Positions 29,641 to 42,973 of a DNA stretch of 64,000 bases are shown piece after piece (within the stretch, counting starts at the first letter, position 1; every line of letters begins with the position of its first letter). Made by a program: the position numbers and the translations under genes. Below the pieces are notes generated by a model. The model made no database searches. It was given only the letters and a program-made list of their open reading frames with translations, and was not told the origin of the DNA. Origin of the DNA: Darksidea phi (lineage: Eukaryota; Ascomycota; Dothideomycetes; Pleosporales; Lentitheciaceae); NCBI GenBank assembly GCA_030770425.1, contig JASJFT010000244.1, forward strand, positions 1 through 64,000, in the 5' to 3' direction.

Positions 29641-31199
29641 GTATAAATACGTAGTATAAAGAGAATAAGTAGTATAGTTAAATTACTAAAATAGTACTCT
29701 TTAGTATAATATTTAGAGGAGTAGTAGAAAATACTATCTAAATATATATACTTAAGTCTAAGCTTACCTAATTAATATCTTCCTTATAGAGATATATTAG
29801 TATAGAACTTATGCCCTTATATACTACGTCCTATTATATCTTTATCTATTAAACGGACGGTATAATAAGTATCTTAAACTAGTAATATAAATCTCTATAG
29901 TAATAATCTTATATTAACTTATATACGAAATACTTAAAAAATCTTATAAAGTATTAATATAGATAAAAGTCTCTAATATCTACTCTATTATAGGACTAAT
30001 ATATATAGTTTATAAGATAATAAATAAAAGATATAGAAGTAGTCTATTTTAATAGATATCTATTCTTAGCTAGAGCCTCTATTATTATAATACTCTAAAA
30101 TAGTATTTTTAGTTAGTATTTAAAATCCTAGAGACGTATATCTAGGTTAGTATAATCTTATATAATACTTTATATCTAGTCCTATAAGCTATCTACTCTA
30201 GATACTATAAATAGTTAGTTATATATAATATATATAATATATAAGTCTTATCTATTACTAAAATCTTACTACTTTCTTTCTTTTTACTAATAAATCTTTT
30301 TCTTTAGATAATTTTATCTAGTCTAGGGGTACTAATATATACTAAATTATTCTTATCGACCTTAATCTTCTTATTAGTTCTAGATATAATATATACTAAT
30401 ATAGTAAGAATTCTACTATATTTATTATTACTTAAGGTATTATTTATTAGGTTCTATATCTTAAACGTACGTATTATATCTATAGTAAGATAAGAATCTT
30501 ACTTTAGAATACTTTTACTTTTTCTTATCTATACTTTTTAATTACTATATAAAATATACTCTTTAGGAGTAAGACTTAGTATTCTTATAAATATAAATAA
30601 GCTTTTATAAATATAATAATAATATAGCTATTCTAAGTCTGCTTATAATTATAATAATAATTTTATAATTAGTAATTAGAATAGTCTTCTTATATAAACC
30701 GCTAAAAAGAGCTAGATAAGACGAATTTTTATAGCTTATAGTATACTCGAGTAGTTTTCGTATAAAGTCTATATATAATTTAATATATAGGATTAGCTTA
30801 GTTTACTTCTTTTCTAACTATATTACTATAGTAAATAGATAAACTTAAAAAAAAGACTAGAAGCTTACTACGGGAATCTATAAGTATATATACTAACTAG
30901 GTTTAGTATATAATAATTAACTAGAAGGTAAGAATAAGTTAACTTATACTATACTATACGAGGTAGAGATACGCGCCTAGAAATAACTACCTCTATTTTA
31001 ATATATAAGAATACCTAGATAAAGTATAGTAGAGTAGTAGAATATTCCTAATAATATATATATATAAACCTAAGGAAATAGAAGCTATAGTAATAGATAT
31101 CGCTATATTAAATAAATAGATAGAATTCTAAGTATAAAGTATATACGAAGAAATACCTTATAAAAAGGTTTACGAAGAAGTAGATATAAGAGGATAAAT
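29641..31199. other. RIP-saturated, no gene recognised
   Basis: Nothing recognised. Contains one ATG at about 29,814 and one TpG at about 30,638. Confidence 0.5.
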
Positions 31200-32070
31200 A
31201 TAATAAATAAAATAAACGCCGCCTAGATATTATTAGTAGTAGTTAGCCTAGATAATCTTAACTTATAATTAAAGTCTAAATATTCTCTACTATACGTAGA
31301 GGAAATAGCTTTCTACTAGCTATTACTATAGAAATATAAATTATAAGAAAGAAAATTACTATAATCGTAGCTAATTAATAGACTAATTAGTATACTATTA
31401 GAGAGAGTCTAAGAGTATCTACGAAGAAGCCTAGATATAGTCTACTAATAAGTAGAATAGTATTAATTAAAGCTAGATTAGTAACTTTAATTTTAACGAT
31501 TTAGACGTTAATTACTTAAAAGATAATATAGAATAAATTAGCTATATAATAGACGATTTAATAAATAATATTAAAAGAGCTTTATAGATTTATATAGTAA
31601 TAGCGTTCTACTATATAAAAGTAGAGGAGGTATTAGATTAATTAAAAAGAAACGCTTTTACCTAACGCCCGGAAAGGTATACTTAATAATTAAATATTTT
31701 TAAGAATAAATATTATATATAAGTAGAAAAGAAGTAGAGTAAGTATATAACTAACTATAATTATATATAACTAAGTTATCTCTATAATAGGTATAGATTT
31801 ATATAAGCTTAACTACGTAGAATAAATATATATAATTATTTACTAAGAATAGAAAGGGTTAAAACTACTTAATTAATAAGAATAGAAACTTTAGCTAAGC
31901 CTTATAAATAGTAATAATATAAATATTTATAGCTTATATAAGTAAGAATTAAGTCGAGATATAAGTATATATTACTAGACTAATAAGATACTCTTTTTAC
32001 TATAAAAGTTATAATAATAAGTACTAAAATAGTTAGATAATAGAATTAGATATTATATATATTAATATAT
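31200..32070 (+). pseudogene. Fossil coding frame of unknown function
   Basis: One + strand frame (codons starting at 31,441, for example) reads for roughly 290 codons with only TAA/TAG stops. The middle reads as SNFNFNDLDVNYLKDNIE near 31,480 and the 3' half is rich in R, K, Y and Gln-compatible stops, with a basic character. No ATG, no recognised domain. The basic, Tyr-rich reading may reflect His and Arg codons altered by RIP. Identification rests on frame coherence alone. Confidence 0.4.
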
Positions 32071-34958
32071 CTTTACTAATTTAGTTATAGATATAGCGGA
32101 ATTTATTTTAACTAAAAAGTTAGTAGTAATAGGTAACTAATAAGTAAGATCTTCTAGACTAACGACTTTACCCTCTTTAATATAACCTTATATTAACGTT
32201 ATTATAATAAAGCTAAGATCTTTAATATATTAGTTTAATAGGCGTTATATTAAGTATTAAATATAATTTACTTAAATAACTACTTTTATTAATAGTTATT
32301 ACTAGTAAAAGTCCTAATATAGACTTATTTTTATATCTCTATAGAGATAAAGAAGAATATTAGAATAATTAAGCGAACTATATAATTCTTAAAATTCTAG
32401 CTAGTTAATACTATAAAGTATCTACTATAGTTAGTAATATTATAATACTTTTTTATATATTATCTTACCTATCTAATTATAGCGGCTAGTTTAATCTTAT
32501 TAAGAATAGAACTTCTAAGAATATTAGAAAGGGGTATTATTATATACTTAAAGATAACGTAGAGATAGTTCTTAAAGTTAAAAACTTTAAGAACTTAGAT
32601 AATATTATCTTTTTTAATATACTAAATTATATAAAGCTTCGCTCTAGTATTAGAGTTAAAGAGTAATTTTACTAGAATAAGATTTTTAAGCCCTCCTTTT
32701 TCTAAGCTAGTCCGGAGTTCCTTCTATTTTACTATAATAAGTAATTCTTTCTTACTAACTTATAGCTTATATTCCTTCTTATAATATTTCTAAGAAGAAT
32801 TCTCTTTTATACTATTATCTTCTTATAGTCGAAGGTACGCTTTATTAGCTTCGATAAGAGTTAATAATCGAAGACTAATAGTAGAGCTACTCTTAGTAGA
32901 TTTAATAAGTTTTATACGTCTTATAATATCTTTAAAATTAAACTATATTTTATAATTTCTAGATAGAGTTATTATTTTAATTTATAGTAGGTATAATAGG
33001 ATAACTATATCTTTTAAGTTATATAAAGGATAAATTTATATATATCTAGAATAGAACCCTAACTTAGTAATAGTTTTAGTTCTTTAAATAGTATAATTTA
33101 AAAGTAAGCTTATTTCTAAAGTAATTATTCCTTCTCTTCCTCCCTATAAAAAAGAAATATAATACTATTATTATATTATTAGATATTTAAGCGCGAGTTA
33201 GTAGAAAAGTAGACTCTTTAGTATTAAGATATAACTAGTATTATAATTAAAGTACTCTATTTCCCTTATAAAGAGTCGCGTATACTAAACTAAGAAAATA
33301 TTAAAAAATTAAGAAATATATTTAGTAGAATTTATAATTCTTTACTACTTCTATACTATATTCCCGTAGAGATTAATTATAATTAGTTTAATAAAGTCTT
33401 AATATTATTAGAGGTTTCTTAAGAGATACTACTTAAAAGTCTACTTAGTAGTAATTATCTAAAGCTAGATTTTCTAATAAATTTCTATCTTAAATATCTC
33501 TAAAGAAGGTACTATATTTTAGCTACTCTAGATTTTCTTTCTAAAAAGTATTAGATAGTAGATCTATATATAGATAAGTAGTATTATATAATATTTTAAA
33601 TACGTTTTCTTATTATAAAAGACCTTAATAAATATCTTAGACGAATATTAATCGAAGAATACTCGACCTAGAAAAAATCTAATAATAGTAAGTTATATTC
33701 TAAAATCTACTTATACTTAGGGTATAAAGGGGAGAGTAATAAATACTTTAAGTAATAGTAGTAGGCCTAGCTAACTCCTAGGCGAGAGAAAAATCTAAGT
33801 AGAATAATAAAAAAGAAGTAAGACTATCTACTTATCTTTAATATTTAATTAGATATTTCTAGACTAAGTAGAGGGATAAGTTTAAATATACTATATAAGA
33901 TCTTCGCCTTAAAATATAATAATATAAGGATTCCTCTTACTACTATCTTTAGATACTACTAAATACTAAGATAGGTAATACTTAATTATCTTTATTATAT
34001 TAAATATATTTAGAATTATATTTTATATAGAGATAAAAAGATAATATAAAAAGTTAACTAATATATTATTAAGGCTATAGAGCTTAAAGCTCCTAGGGCT
34101 TCTACTATAGATAAAGTAGTCTTATATAACTAAATAATTAGTAAAGAGATCTTTAGTATATTTAGTAAATACGAGCGTAAGAGTATATAAGAAAAGTTAC
34201 TTTCTATTTTTTCTAATCGTTTAATTCTCTCTCTATCTAGCTTTTTTTAGAACGTTATATACTTTATAGAATCTACTAACTACTTAGAAATATTTATAAT
34301 ACTATATAATAAGTATAAGATCCTATTATCCGCTTTATAAAGGATATTTAACGATATTAACTAGAATAAAGGATAATATATTATCTAAAAATCTAAGTCT
34401 ATATTAGTTTCTATACTAAGAAGTAAATTTAACTAGCTCTAATTAGGTTATTAGTAAATCTAGTTTAGTATCTTCTAGAATTAGACTAAAATATCTATAA
34501 TATTAAAATCTAAAAAGAATCGTCTAGTATACTAGTATAGATACGAAATTATTACTATTTATTATAAACTTACTACCCTTATTTACTAGTTAGGGTTTAA
34601 CTTTAATAAAATTCGGGCGTTAATATAGTAGTCGGCTACTAGTTAATACTATAGAGAGATAGGTACTTCTAATATAGATAAGTATTTAAGTAGCTCCTTA
34701 AGATAATATAGTAAATTATAAGAAAACTATTATAAAGAGATATAATTACTACTATTTATAAATAATTTATTCTAAAATAAGAATATAATTTTAGCGTAGA
34801 ATAAAAATATAACCTTTATAGATATAACTTCTTTTTTAATTATAAAGTTAATATACTTTACTTTTTTTAGTAAGCTTATAGCTAGTAGTAATAGCTATAG
34901 ATAATACTAGAATTACTAATATAGATTAATTAGATCTTACGATAAACCTAAGGTAAAA
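32071..34958. other. RIP-saturated, no gene recognised
   Basis: Some + strand reading is coherent around 32,500-32,650 but too short to assign. No repeats of note. Confidence 0.5.
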
Positions 34959-36234
34959 GTAGTATATTAAGAAGTAATACGTCGAAAAGTAGTACGTTAA
35001 GAAGTATATTAAGAAGTAGTATATTAAGAAGAAGTATATTAAGAATTAGAATATTAAGAATATTAAGTAGTAGAATATTAAGTAGTAGAATATTAAGTAG
35101 TAGAATATTAAATAGTAGAACGTTAAGTAGTAGAATATTAAGTAGTAGTATATTAGAAAGTAATACGTTAAGACGTAGTACGTTATTAAAAAGTAGTATA
35201 TTAAGAAGTAGTATATTAAGAAGTAGTACGTTAAGAAGTAGTATATTAAGTAGTAGTATATTAAGAAGAAGTATATTAAATAGTAGTATATTAAAAAAAA
35301 GTATACTAAGTAGTAGTATATTAAGAAGAAGTACGTTAAGTAGTAGTATATTAAGAAGTAGTACGTTAAGAAGTAGTACGTTAAGAAGAAGTATACTAAA
35401 AAGTAGTACGTTAAGAAGTAGAATATTAAGAAGTAATATACTAAGAAGTAGAATATTAAGAAGTAGTATATTAGGAAGTAGAATATTAAGAAGTATATTA
35501 AGAAGTAGTATATTAAAAAGTAGTATATTAAGAAGTAATACTTTAGGAAGTAGTATATTAAGAAGAAGTATATTAAGAAGTAATATATTAAGAAGTAGAA
35601 TATTAAGAAGTAGTATACTAAGAAATAGAATGTTAGAAAGTAGTATATTAAGAAGAAGTATATTAAAAAGTAGTATATTAAGAAGTAGAATATTAAGAAG
35701 AAGTATATTAGAAAGTAGTACTTTAAGAAGAAGTATATTAAGAAGTAGAATATTAGGAAGTAGTATATTAAGAAGTAGTATATTAAGAAGAAGTATACTA
35801 AGAAGTAGTATACTAAAAAGTAGAATATTAAGAAGTAGTACTTTAGGAAGTAATACGTTAAGAAGAAGTATATTAAGAAGTAGTATATTAAAAAGTAGAA
35901 CATTAAGAAGTAGTATACTAAGAAGTAGTATATTAAGAAGTAATACTTTAGAAAGTAGTATATTAAGAAGAAGTATACTAAGAAGTAGTACGTTAAGAAG
36001 TAGAATATTAAGAAGTAATATACTAAGAAGTAGAATATTAAGAAGTAATACTTTAGGAAGTAGTACGTTAAGAAGAAGTATACTAAGAAGTAATATATTA
36101 AGAAGTAGAATATTAAGAAGTAGTATACTAAGAAGTAGAATATTAAGAAGTAGTACTTTAGGAAGTAATATATTAAGAAGAAGTATATTAAGAAGTAGTA
36201 TATTAAGAGGTAGTATAAGAAGTAATAAAAGAAT
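34959..36234. repeat. 15-bp minisatellite array of about 80 copies with 105-bp higher-order period
   Basis: The array is built from variants of agtagtatattaaga, with alternates carrying aagtatatta, agaatatta, aatactttagg or agtacgttaag. Because 15 is divisible by three and the unit has no stop in some frames, both strands carry long open frames (35,046-35,903 on - and 35,630-36,334 on +). These read as five-residue repeats (YFLIY-type and SILRS-type) and are artefacts of the array, not genes. The 5' end contains irregular units. In the 3' third, seven-unit blocks repeat every 105 bp. Confidence 0.95.
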
Positions 36235-37258
36235 TAGTATATTAAGACGCGATATATTATATAATAGAAGGAGAAGTACTTTAAGTATAAGAAGCTATAT
36301 ATTAGAAAGAAGCTCTAGAGTATTTTCCTTCTAAAAGTAGTAGAATTAATAAATAGAAAGCTAAGATTCTCGAGACTAGTATAGATATTATAGAATAAGA
36401 GAGAAAGTTTTAGAAATCTATATAATAATAGTATAGAGAACGAAGTTAATCTAGAAAACAAAGATATAGAAGAGGAGAGAACGAAAATAATAAGTAGTAT
36501 TAAAAAAAGGGTCGTATTATAGAATAATATATTAATACTAACTATTTATATTTTAAAAGTATAGTTTCGCTATTTAAGAATACCTCTATATATATTAAGG
36601 AAACTAAATAACTAATAAATAAAGTTCTAATAATTAGGACTTAAGAGGGAGGCTAAGAAATCGAAATAGTTTAAATTAACTTTATATTAGATTAAAATTA
36701 GGGATAAAAAATTATTAAAACTATTCTTATTAACCCCTCTAAACTAGAAGAGGTAGAGTAGAAGGTAGTATATTATATAAAAAAGTAGATACGACTCTTT
36801 AATATAAATAATTAGATATTATAACCTAATATATATTTTATAAACGTTACTTTTAATAAAATATATACTATATACTTAAAGCTAATATAGTAGTAGGAGA
36901 ACTAAATTAATATAGCTAGTTTAATAAAGATATTAGTCTTTAACTCCTATAAGATAGGAATAACCTTTAAAAAACTATAATAAATTAAATTTATTTTACT
37001 TTTATACCTTTTTCGTATATATATATATAACTATCTAGTTATTAACTTAATTAAATCCTATAATTCTATCTCGAATAGAATATAGACTATTTAATACTAT
37101 TACTTATTAATTAAATTAAATTAAATCTACTTAATAATTAGTCTTTTTATTTAAAATATCTCTACTTTATTTAAAAGCTATTTATAGAATTAAGACGTAT
37201 ATATAGATATAGTATTCGGAATTAAGGTATACGTATAAGATATTTTAATATATAACTT

Positions 37259-37302
37259 TAATATACTTTTAATATACTTTTAATATACTTTTAATATACT
37301 TC
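37259..37302. repeat. 11-bp microsatellite (aatatactttt)
   Basis: Four consecutive copies of aatatactttt, the last one incomplete. Confidence 0.8.
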
Positions 37303-40300
37303 TATTATTCTCTTCTTTAAGCTACTCGGACTCCTCTTTAGTATTAATATTTTAATTTAATAAATATCTTATTTTACTATTCCTTAATCTTCCTATTTAG
37401 TCTTATATTCTCCTCTTATAGTACGGCGATTCTAGTATATACTATAATTAGAACTATATCTATTTTATATAGCTCTAAATATAATAAATCTAAATTAATC
37501 CTTAATATATAATCTTAGTATAGTAACGTAGATAATTAAAGCGAATAGTTAAATATTTCTATTTTAGTCTTTTTAATTCTCTTAATCCTAAATTAAATAA
37601 GTAAATACTTTAAAAATAAGACTATTTAAGATATACTCTATAGAAATATTTTAAGCTTAAGAGTAGTTAAAACTAGTTAGAGATATATTCGAATATATAT
37701 AAGAACTCTAACGACGAAAGTCGGACTTTATTTTATAGTCTATTATAAAAAGATAGAATATAAACTCGTAGATCTATAGTTCTATTAGGAATATTAAATA
37801 GATAATACTAAAAGTCCTACTTTTTCCCTTAAGTTATAGGGATATTAAACCCTATTATAAAGGACTTATTAAAGTTAGGATTATACTATTTAATCCTTCT
37901 TAATTAAAGCTTATTCTAGAAAATAGGGCTCTCGCTTAAATATCTATTTATATTAAATTTTACTATTCTATTAAGAATATTTAGATTCTTATTCTTTAGT
38001 AAAAATATTTTAATAAGAAAAATTTATAATCTTTACTTATTCTTATTATATCTTAAATAGGTTTTAAAGTCCTTTAACCTCTTATTAAGGGCTTATATAT
38101 CTTTTCTAAGTAGAATAAGCTTTATACCTTTATTTTAGAGGATACTTATTTTAAAAAGATTCTAGATTAAATCTTATATAAGATTTAAATAGATTTTTCG
38201 CTTCTTAGGATTAAGTAGTTAAAAATAATATAAAAGATCTAGCTTTATAATATTATACGCTAAAAGATATTATAGTAGAATCTTTCTAGGCTTATACTAT
38301 AATAGTATATTAAATAAGCTTACCTCTATTATAGACCTCTTAGATTTAGTCTCTCTACTTAATATTCTTTTTATATATTAATATATTATTATATATTAAG
38401 TTAAGAGTTTCTTAAGATACTTAAAACTAATACCCTAGATAAAAATAGATAGTTTTAATTTTAGTATAAGTATTAAAATAGATTAAAAAGTAATAATATA
38501 AATTATTACTTATAAAGAGATTTTACTATTTATAAGTTACCTAAAATAATATAAGAACTTTTTATTCTAGTAATAGGTTATATAGCTACTATTTTATTTT
38601 ATATTATTATAAATTTAATACTATCTAATAAGTATATAACTATAGGTATTCTTATAGTAAAGGTATATTACTATATCCTTTACCTACTATTCTACTAACG
38701 AAATACCTAGATTAATATAATTATAATCTTAGATAATCTTATTCTAGACTTTTTTTCTAAGTATAGATTATTAGAAGGTCTAAAGAGTAAAGTCTAAAGC
38801 TTTAGATATAAAGTAGCGATAGTAATTTCTACTAATCTAAGTTAAATAAAGAGTACTATTAACCCTATTATAACGTCTATCTAAGCTATTAAAGATTATA
38901 TACCTAGAAATCTCTCTATTAAATTATAGTAAATTTATATTAATAATAAGCTAAATATATTATATTCTTATTTACTACTAAACCTATTTAGTCTTTTAAG
39001 CTTTTTAAATTTACTAAACCCGATTTACGAGATTATTTAGAACGTCTTAAGTATTATAATTAAAGAACTTAAACCTATTATAGATCTAATATCTATAGCT
39101 ATTAGATATATTAAAATACTTTTAATTCTAGAAATAGTATTTATAGTTATATTTATTACTCTATTCGTAGACTCGATATTACGCTAACTAGAATAATTAC
39201 CTTAGATTTTATAAATTTTACGTCCTCTCGGTTACTAGGGGTAGATAATAATTTATTTAATTATAAAATTATTATACTATATTTTACTAGCTCTTTTTTT
39301 AGTTAATTTTTTAGTACTTAAAGATAAAGCTAAGGGCTTACTAGTAGGGATAGAGGTTCGAGTTAGTAGTATTAATAGACTTAGTATAGAAGTACTTATT
39401 TATAGTATTATAATATTAATAGCTTTACTAAAAATAGTTTAGAATAATTTTAAGTAAATTTTATAGAAATACTAAAATAAATAATATAAATATTATCTAT
39501 TAGTATCTTACTAGATACTAAATAGTCTAATTTTATTAAATAGTTATTACTAATATTTCTCTTTACGTAGTTATAGACTTTATTATAATTAAAAGTACTA
39601 GTAAGTCTATACTATATAGGGTTTTACGTCGTATAGGGGGGGGGCGTTATAGATTAACTTAGAATATCTTATTTTAAAACTATTAAGTCTAAAAATAGTA
39701 TAATAATTTTAGTAATTATATAATATTAGTTCTTTATTTCTTAAAATAGTAAAGGTATAAAAATAATTTTACTAGTAAGTAAAATAAAAATAATAACTAA
39801 GTAGAAACTAGACTATTAGTAAAGTACTTAAAATATAAATATTCCTTTACTAAAGTATAACTTTATATACTATATATTTCCTAAATAATATTAACGTACT
39901 CCTTAACCTAAGTATTATTACTACGACTACTTCTTTATATCCTAAAATTACTTAAATTACTAGAGGTAGAATATCTAATAGTAATTTTTTAAAAGTAATC
40001 TTTATAGATACTATAAAAGAGCTATAACTAGTCTACTTTTTAAAGAATTTAAAGCTTTTCTTTTTTAGTACTAAACTAAAAAATCTTATTAGCCCGCTCT
40101 TTAATAAGACTTTAGAAGCTACTAAAAGAATAGCTATAGTAAGCCTATCTTAAGTATTATACTTAGTCTAATAAGATTATAGTAAGAAGAGGTATACTTA
40201 TTTAGTTTTTTAGGTCTTCTTAGCCTTTATAAAGCTATACTAATTTTACTATATAACTATTCCTTCTTAGTAAAAAGTCTAAATAAATTCTTAAAGATTA

Positions 40301-40970
40301 GCTATATAATTATATTAACTAGCGTAGGTACTTTAATTAAGCTATTAAAATATCTTATAAATACTAATCCTTTATTTATAAAAGTAGTTTTAGTTATATT
40401 TATAATTAAGACGTAGTATAATATAATCCTCTAGTATACTTAGGGTACTATAATATTACTAATACTATTTAATATTATAGTTAGTAATCTTTAGATCTAT
40501 AACCTAGTATTTACCTTTATATAGTCTAGATTATATTTTATTAAACTTCTTATACCTATTCTTTCTTAACTTATAGTTTTACTAGCTTCTAGATAAATAT
40601 CTAAAAATAGAACTTATCTTAATAAAAGGGACTTTATCTAGGACCCTATATAAACGTTATTTATTATTAAAGTAGAAAAGATACTATATATCGAGTAGGT
40701 TACTTAGTTAAATAGGCCTATATATACTTCGTTTAATATTACTACTAAAGAAGAGGAAATAGTATAAGTATTATAGGGGCTAAACGACGTCGTATTTACT
40801 ATAGTAACTATTTAAATCCTAAAAGATATAAATAATCTTACTCTTATAATATTAGTAGGGCCTATAATTATACTATTTACTTAGTAAATAAGTTAACTAA
40901 GTATTACCTCTTATATAGCTATATATTATAATACTACTAGATTATATTAAGCTACTATAGGTAGATAAAT

Positions 40971-41052
40971 AGCTAGTTAATTAGCGCTCGTATACTATTA
41001 TAGATAATTAGTATATTTATTATCTATAATAATAGTCGAGTATTAATTAGCT
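40971..41052. other. Imperfect inverted repeat with hairpin potential
   Basis: The left arm ending tactattatagataat and the right arm attatctataataatag pair around a loop of about ten bases (tagtatattt). The match continues outward imperfectly through gctcg/cgag to agct. It lies just upstream of the JmjC fossil. It could be a relic of a small inverted-repeat element or a fortuitous palindrome in low-complexity DNA. Confidence 0.45.
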
Positions 41053-42577
41053 AAATTCTTTAACTAATCTTAGTACTATATACGGCCCTTTAAATATATA
41101 TATCTAGTATATCTTACCCTACGCCCTAAAGTTATTCTAAATTTATACTATATTACTTAATAATTTATATAAAATTTACTAAAAGATTATATTATTATAT
41201 ACTTATATTAGAAAAGTTATTTTATAACTAGAAAAGACTAGCTCGTCCTAGTCTCGAATAAAATAAATAAACTATAGATAAATAGATAGTAGAATATAAA
41301 ACCTAGATATTATCTATAATTAATTTAATAAAAAACTCTTAAATATTATATTAGAAGTAAGTAGATTAAAAAATTATCTATAACGTAGAGATAATATCTT
41401 AATAAATACTACTATAATAGTTCTTACTCCCTATACTATATAGACGAACTTATAATATATAGAGAACCTATCTTTTTCTATATTATAATCCTCTAAATTA
41501 GAGACTACTAGTTCTAATAAGTAAGTTATCGCTTCGATAATAATAAATAAAGAGAATAAATCTAGAATAGTTACTACTCTAAGATTATTTAAAAAAATAG
41601 AGTAAAACTTATAATTTACGTATAAGACGGTCGATTTAGAAGAAAAAATAATCTATACTATTATAAAGATAATAGTTACTTTAGAGGAAGAATATATAAT
41701 AAAGTATAATTACTTAATACTTAATATATAGTTACTACCTATAGTAAACTAGGCTAAAATATTATAAGATACTACTATACTATATAAAAGTAAGATTCTT
41801 AGATTTTTAGTTATAAATAGTATCTAAGACGTTATATACTTATTTCGTATAGTATAAATAGATTTTATCTTTTTAGACTTCTCTATTTTCGAACTATATT
41901 CGTTTAATAATACTAAGTAGAATTTTTAGAATATAATTAAGTAGTCTTTCTACGGTAACTTAGTATATTATATTAATATTTCTTTTAGCCTTTATCTCGA
42001 GTATATTAATCTTATATAACCTAGTAATAAATTAATAAGATAAGGTAATAGTAATCTTTTAGATATTAATACTCTTTACTAGTATATTAATACCTATTAT
42101 AGGACGCTAGCTAATTTATATATTAAAGACGCTAAGATAAAGTCTATTAACTTATTACTAGTAGGTACTCTAAAGAACTAGCTATTTATTTATTAATATA
42201 GTAGATATAAGCTAGAAGTATATCTTAGATAAGAATTTCTAGATTATAAATCTTATTCTTAGTTTATTTACTACCTTAATATTTTACTCTTCCTAATCTA
42301 GTTATATTAAAGGGGAATTAAATTCTCTATTATTAGATAATATCCCGGAGATATAATAACTACTTTAATTAGTATCTACTACTAGATTATAAATACTAGT
42401 AAAAATTTTATAGTAGCGATTAATTTCGAGTTAGATAAGTAGCTAGATAATCTAATAGACTATATTTAGTATAAGAAGAAGAGTTATAATCTAAATATCT
42501 TAATTAAAAAGGACTTTCGACTTATATCGGATTCTAATAGAGTTAGTTAAAGAAAGTATTCTTCTCTAAACTATTAA

Positions 42578-42973
42578 TTAAAAGTAGTCTTACTTCTAGA
42601 TAATATACTAGAGGAGATAATAAATAAGATAGCGAATAAGATAATAGATAAGATAACGAACGAGATAGTAGATAAGATAGCGAACGAGACGGTAGACGAG
42701 ATACTAAATAAGATAATAGATAAGATACTAAACGAGATAGATAATAAGATATTAGAAAAAAAAATTAATAAAATACTAAATAGGATACTAGATAAGATAC
42801 TAGATAAGACGTCGAATAAATCGCTAGCTAAGATAATAGACGAGCTAGACGAGCTAGACGGAATACTAAATAAGAAAAAAATAATTAAGCTATTAGATAG
42901 TAAAGATAATAATAAGGATATATTTATTATATCTTTATCTCTAGAATACCTAGATTTATTAAAGGATATCTAG
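42578..42973 (+). other. Open segment of the JmjC fossil (131 codons without a stop)
   Basis: Within the JmjC fossil frame, this part has no stop from 42,578 to the TAG at 42,971. It encodes a four-residue repeat rich in D, E, K, I and N (DKIANEIVDK-type) followed by LEYLDLLKDI. As at 27.6 kb, lack of Gln and Trp codons is the likely reason that it is open. Confidence 0.7.
42600..42860 (+). repeat. 12-bp coding repeat (gataagatagcg type)
   Basis: Degenerate 12-bp units such as gataagatagcg, aacgagatagta and aataagataata follow one another in frame, giving four-residue units of the form D/N-K/E-I-x. Part of the acidic linker of the JmjC fossil. Confidence 0.8.

Larger units (their letters stand above)
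36235..41221. other. RIP-saturated, mostly unassigned
   Basis: After a short degenerate tail of the 15-bp array (to about 36,310) no gene is recognised. A + strand frame between about 38,640 and 39,300 reads coherently with Gln-compatible stops but has no recognised domain. A nine-G run lies at 39,636-39,644. Confidence 0.5.

Noticed and set aside
35046..35903. 285-codon open frame on the - strand (YFLIY-type repeats)
   Set aside because: It is the reverse reading of the 15-bp minisatellite; open only because the unit has no stop in that frame.
35630..36334. 234-codon open frame on the + strand (SILRS-type repeats)
   Set aside because: Also a by-product of the same array; its ATG is one of the rare residual TpG sites.
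37060..37100. Tc1/mariner PDLNPIE-type motif (aattaaatcctata)
   Set aside because: Flanking translation has no DDE context and only a few residues match.
38640..39300. Reverse transcriptase (ILDN reading like a catalytic box)
   Set aside because: No neighbouring RT motifs in the frame; the similarity is four residues only.
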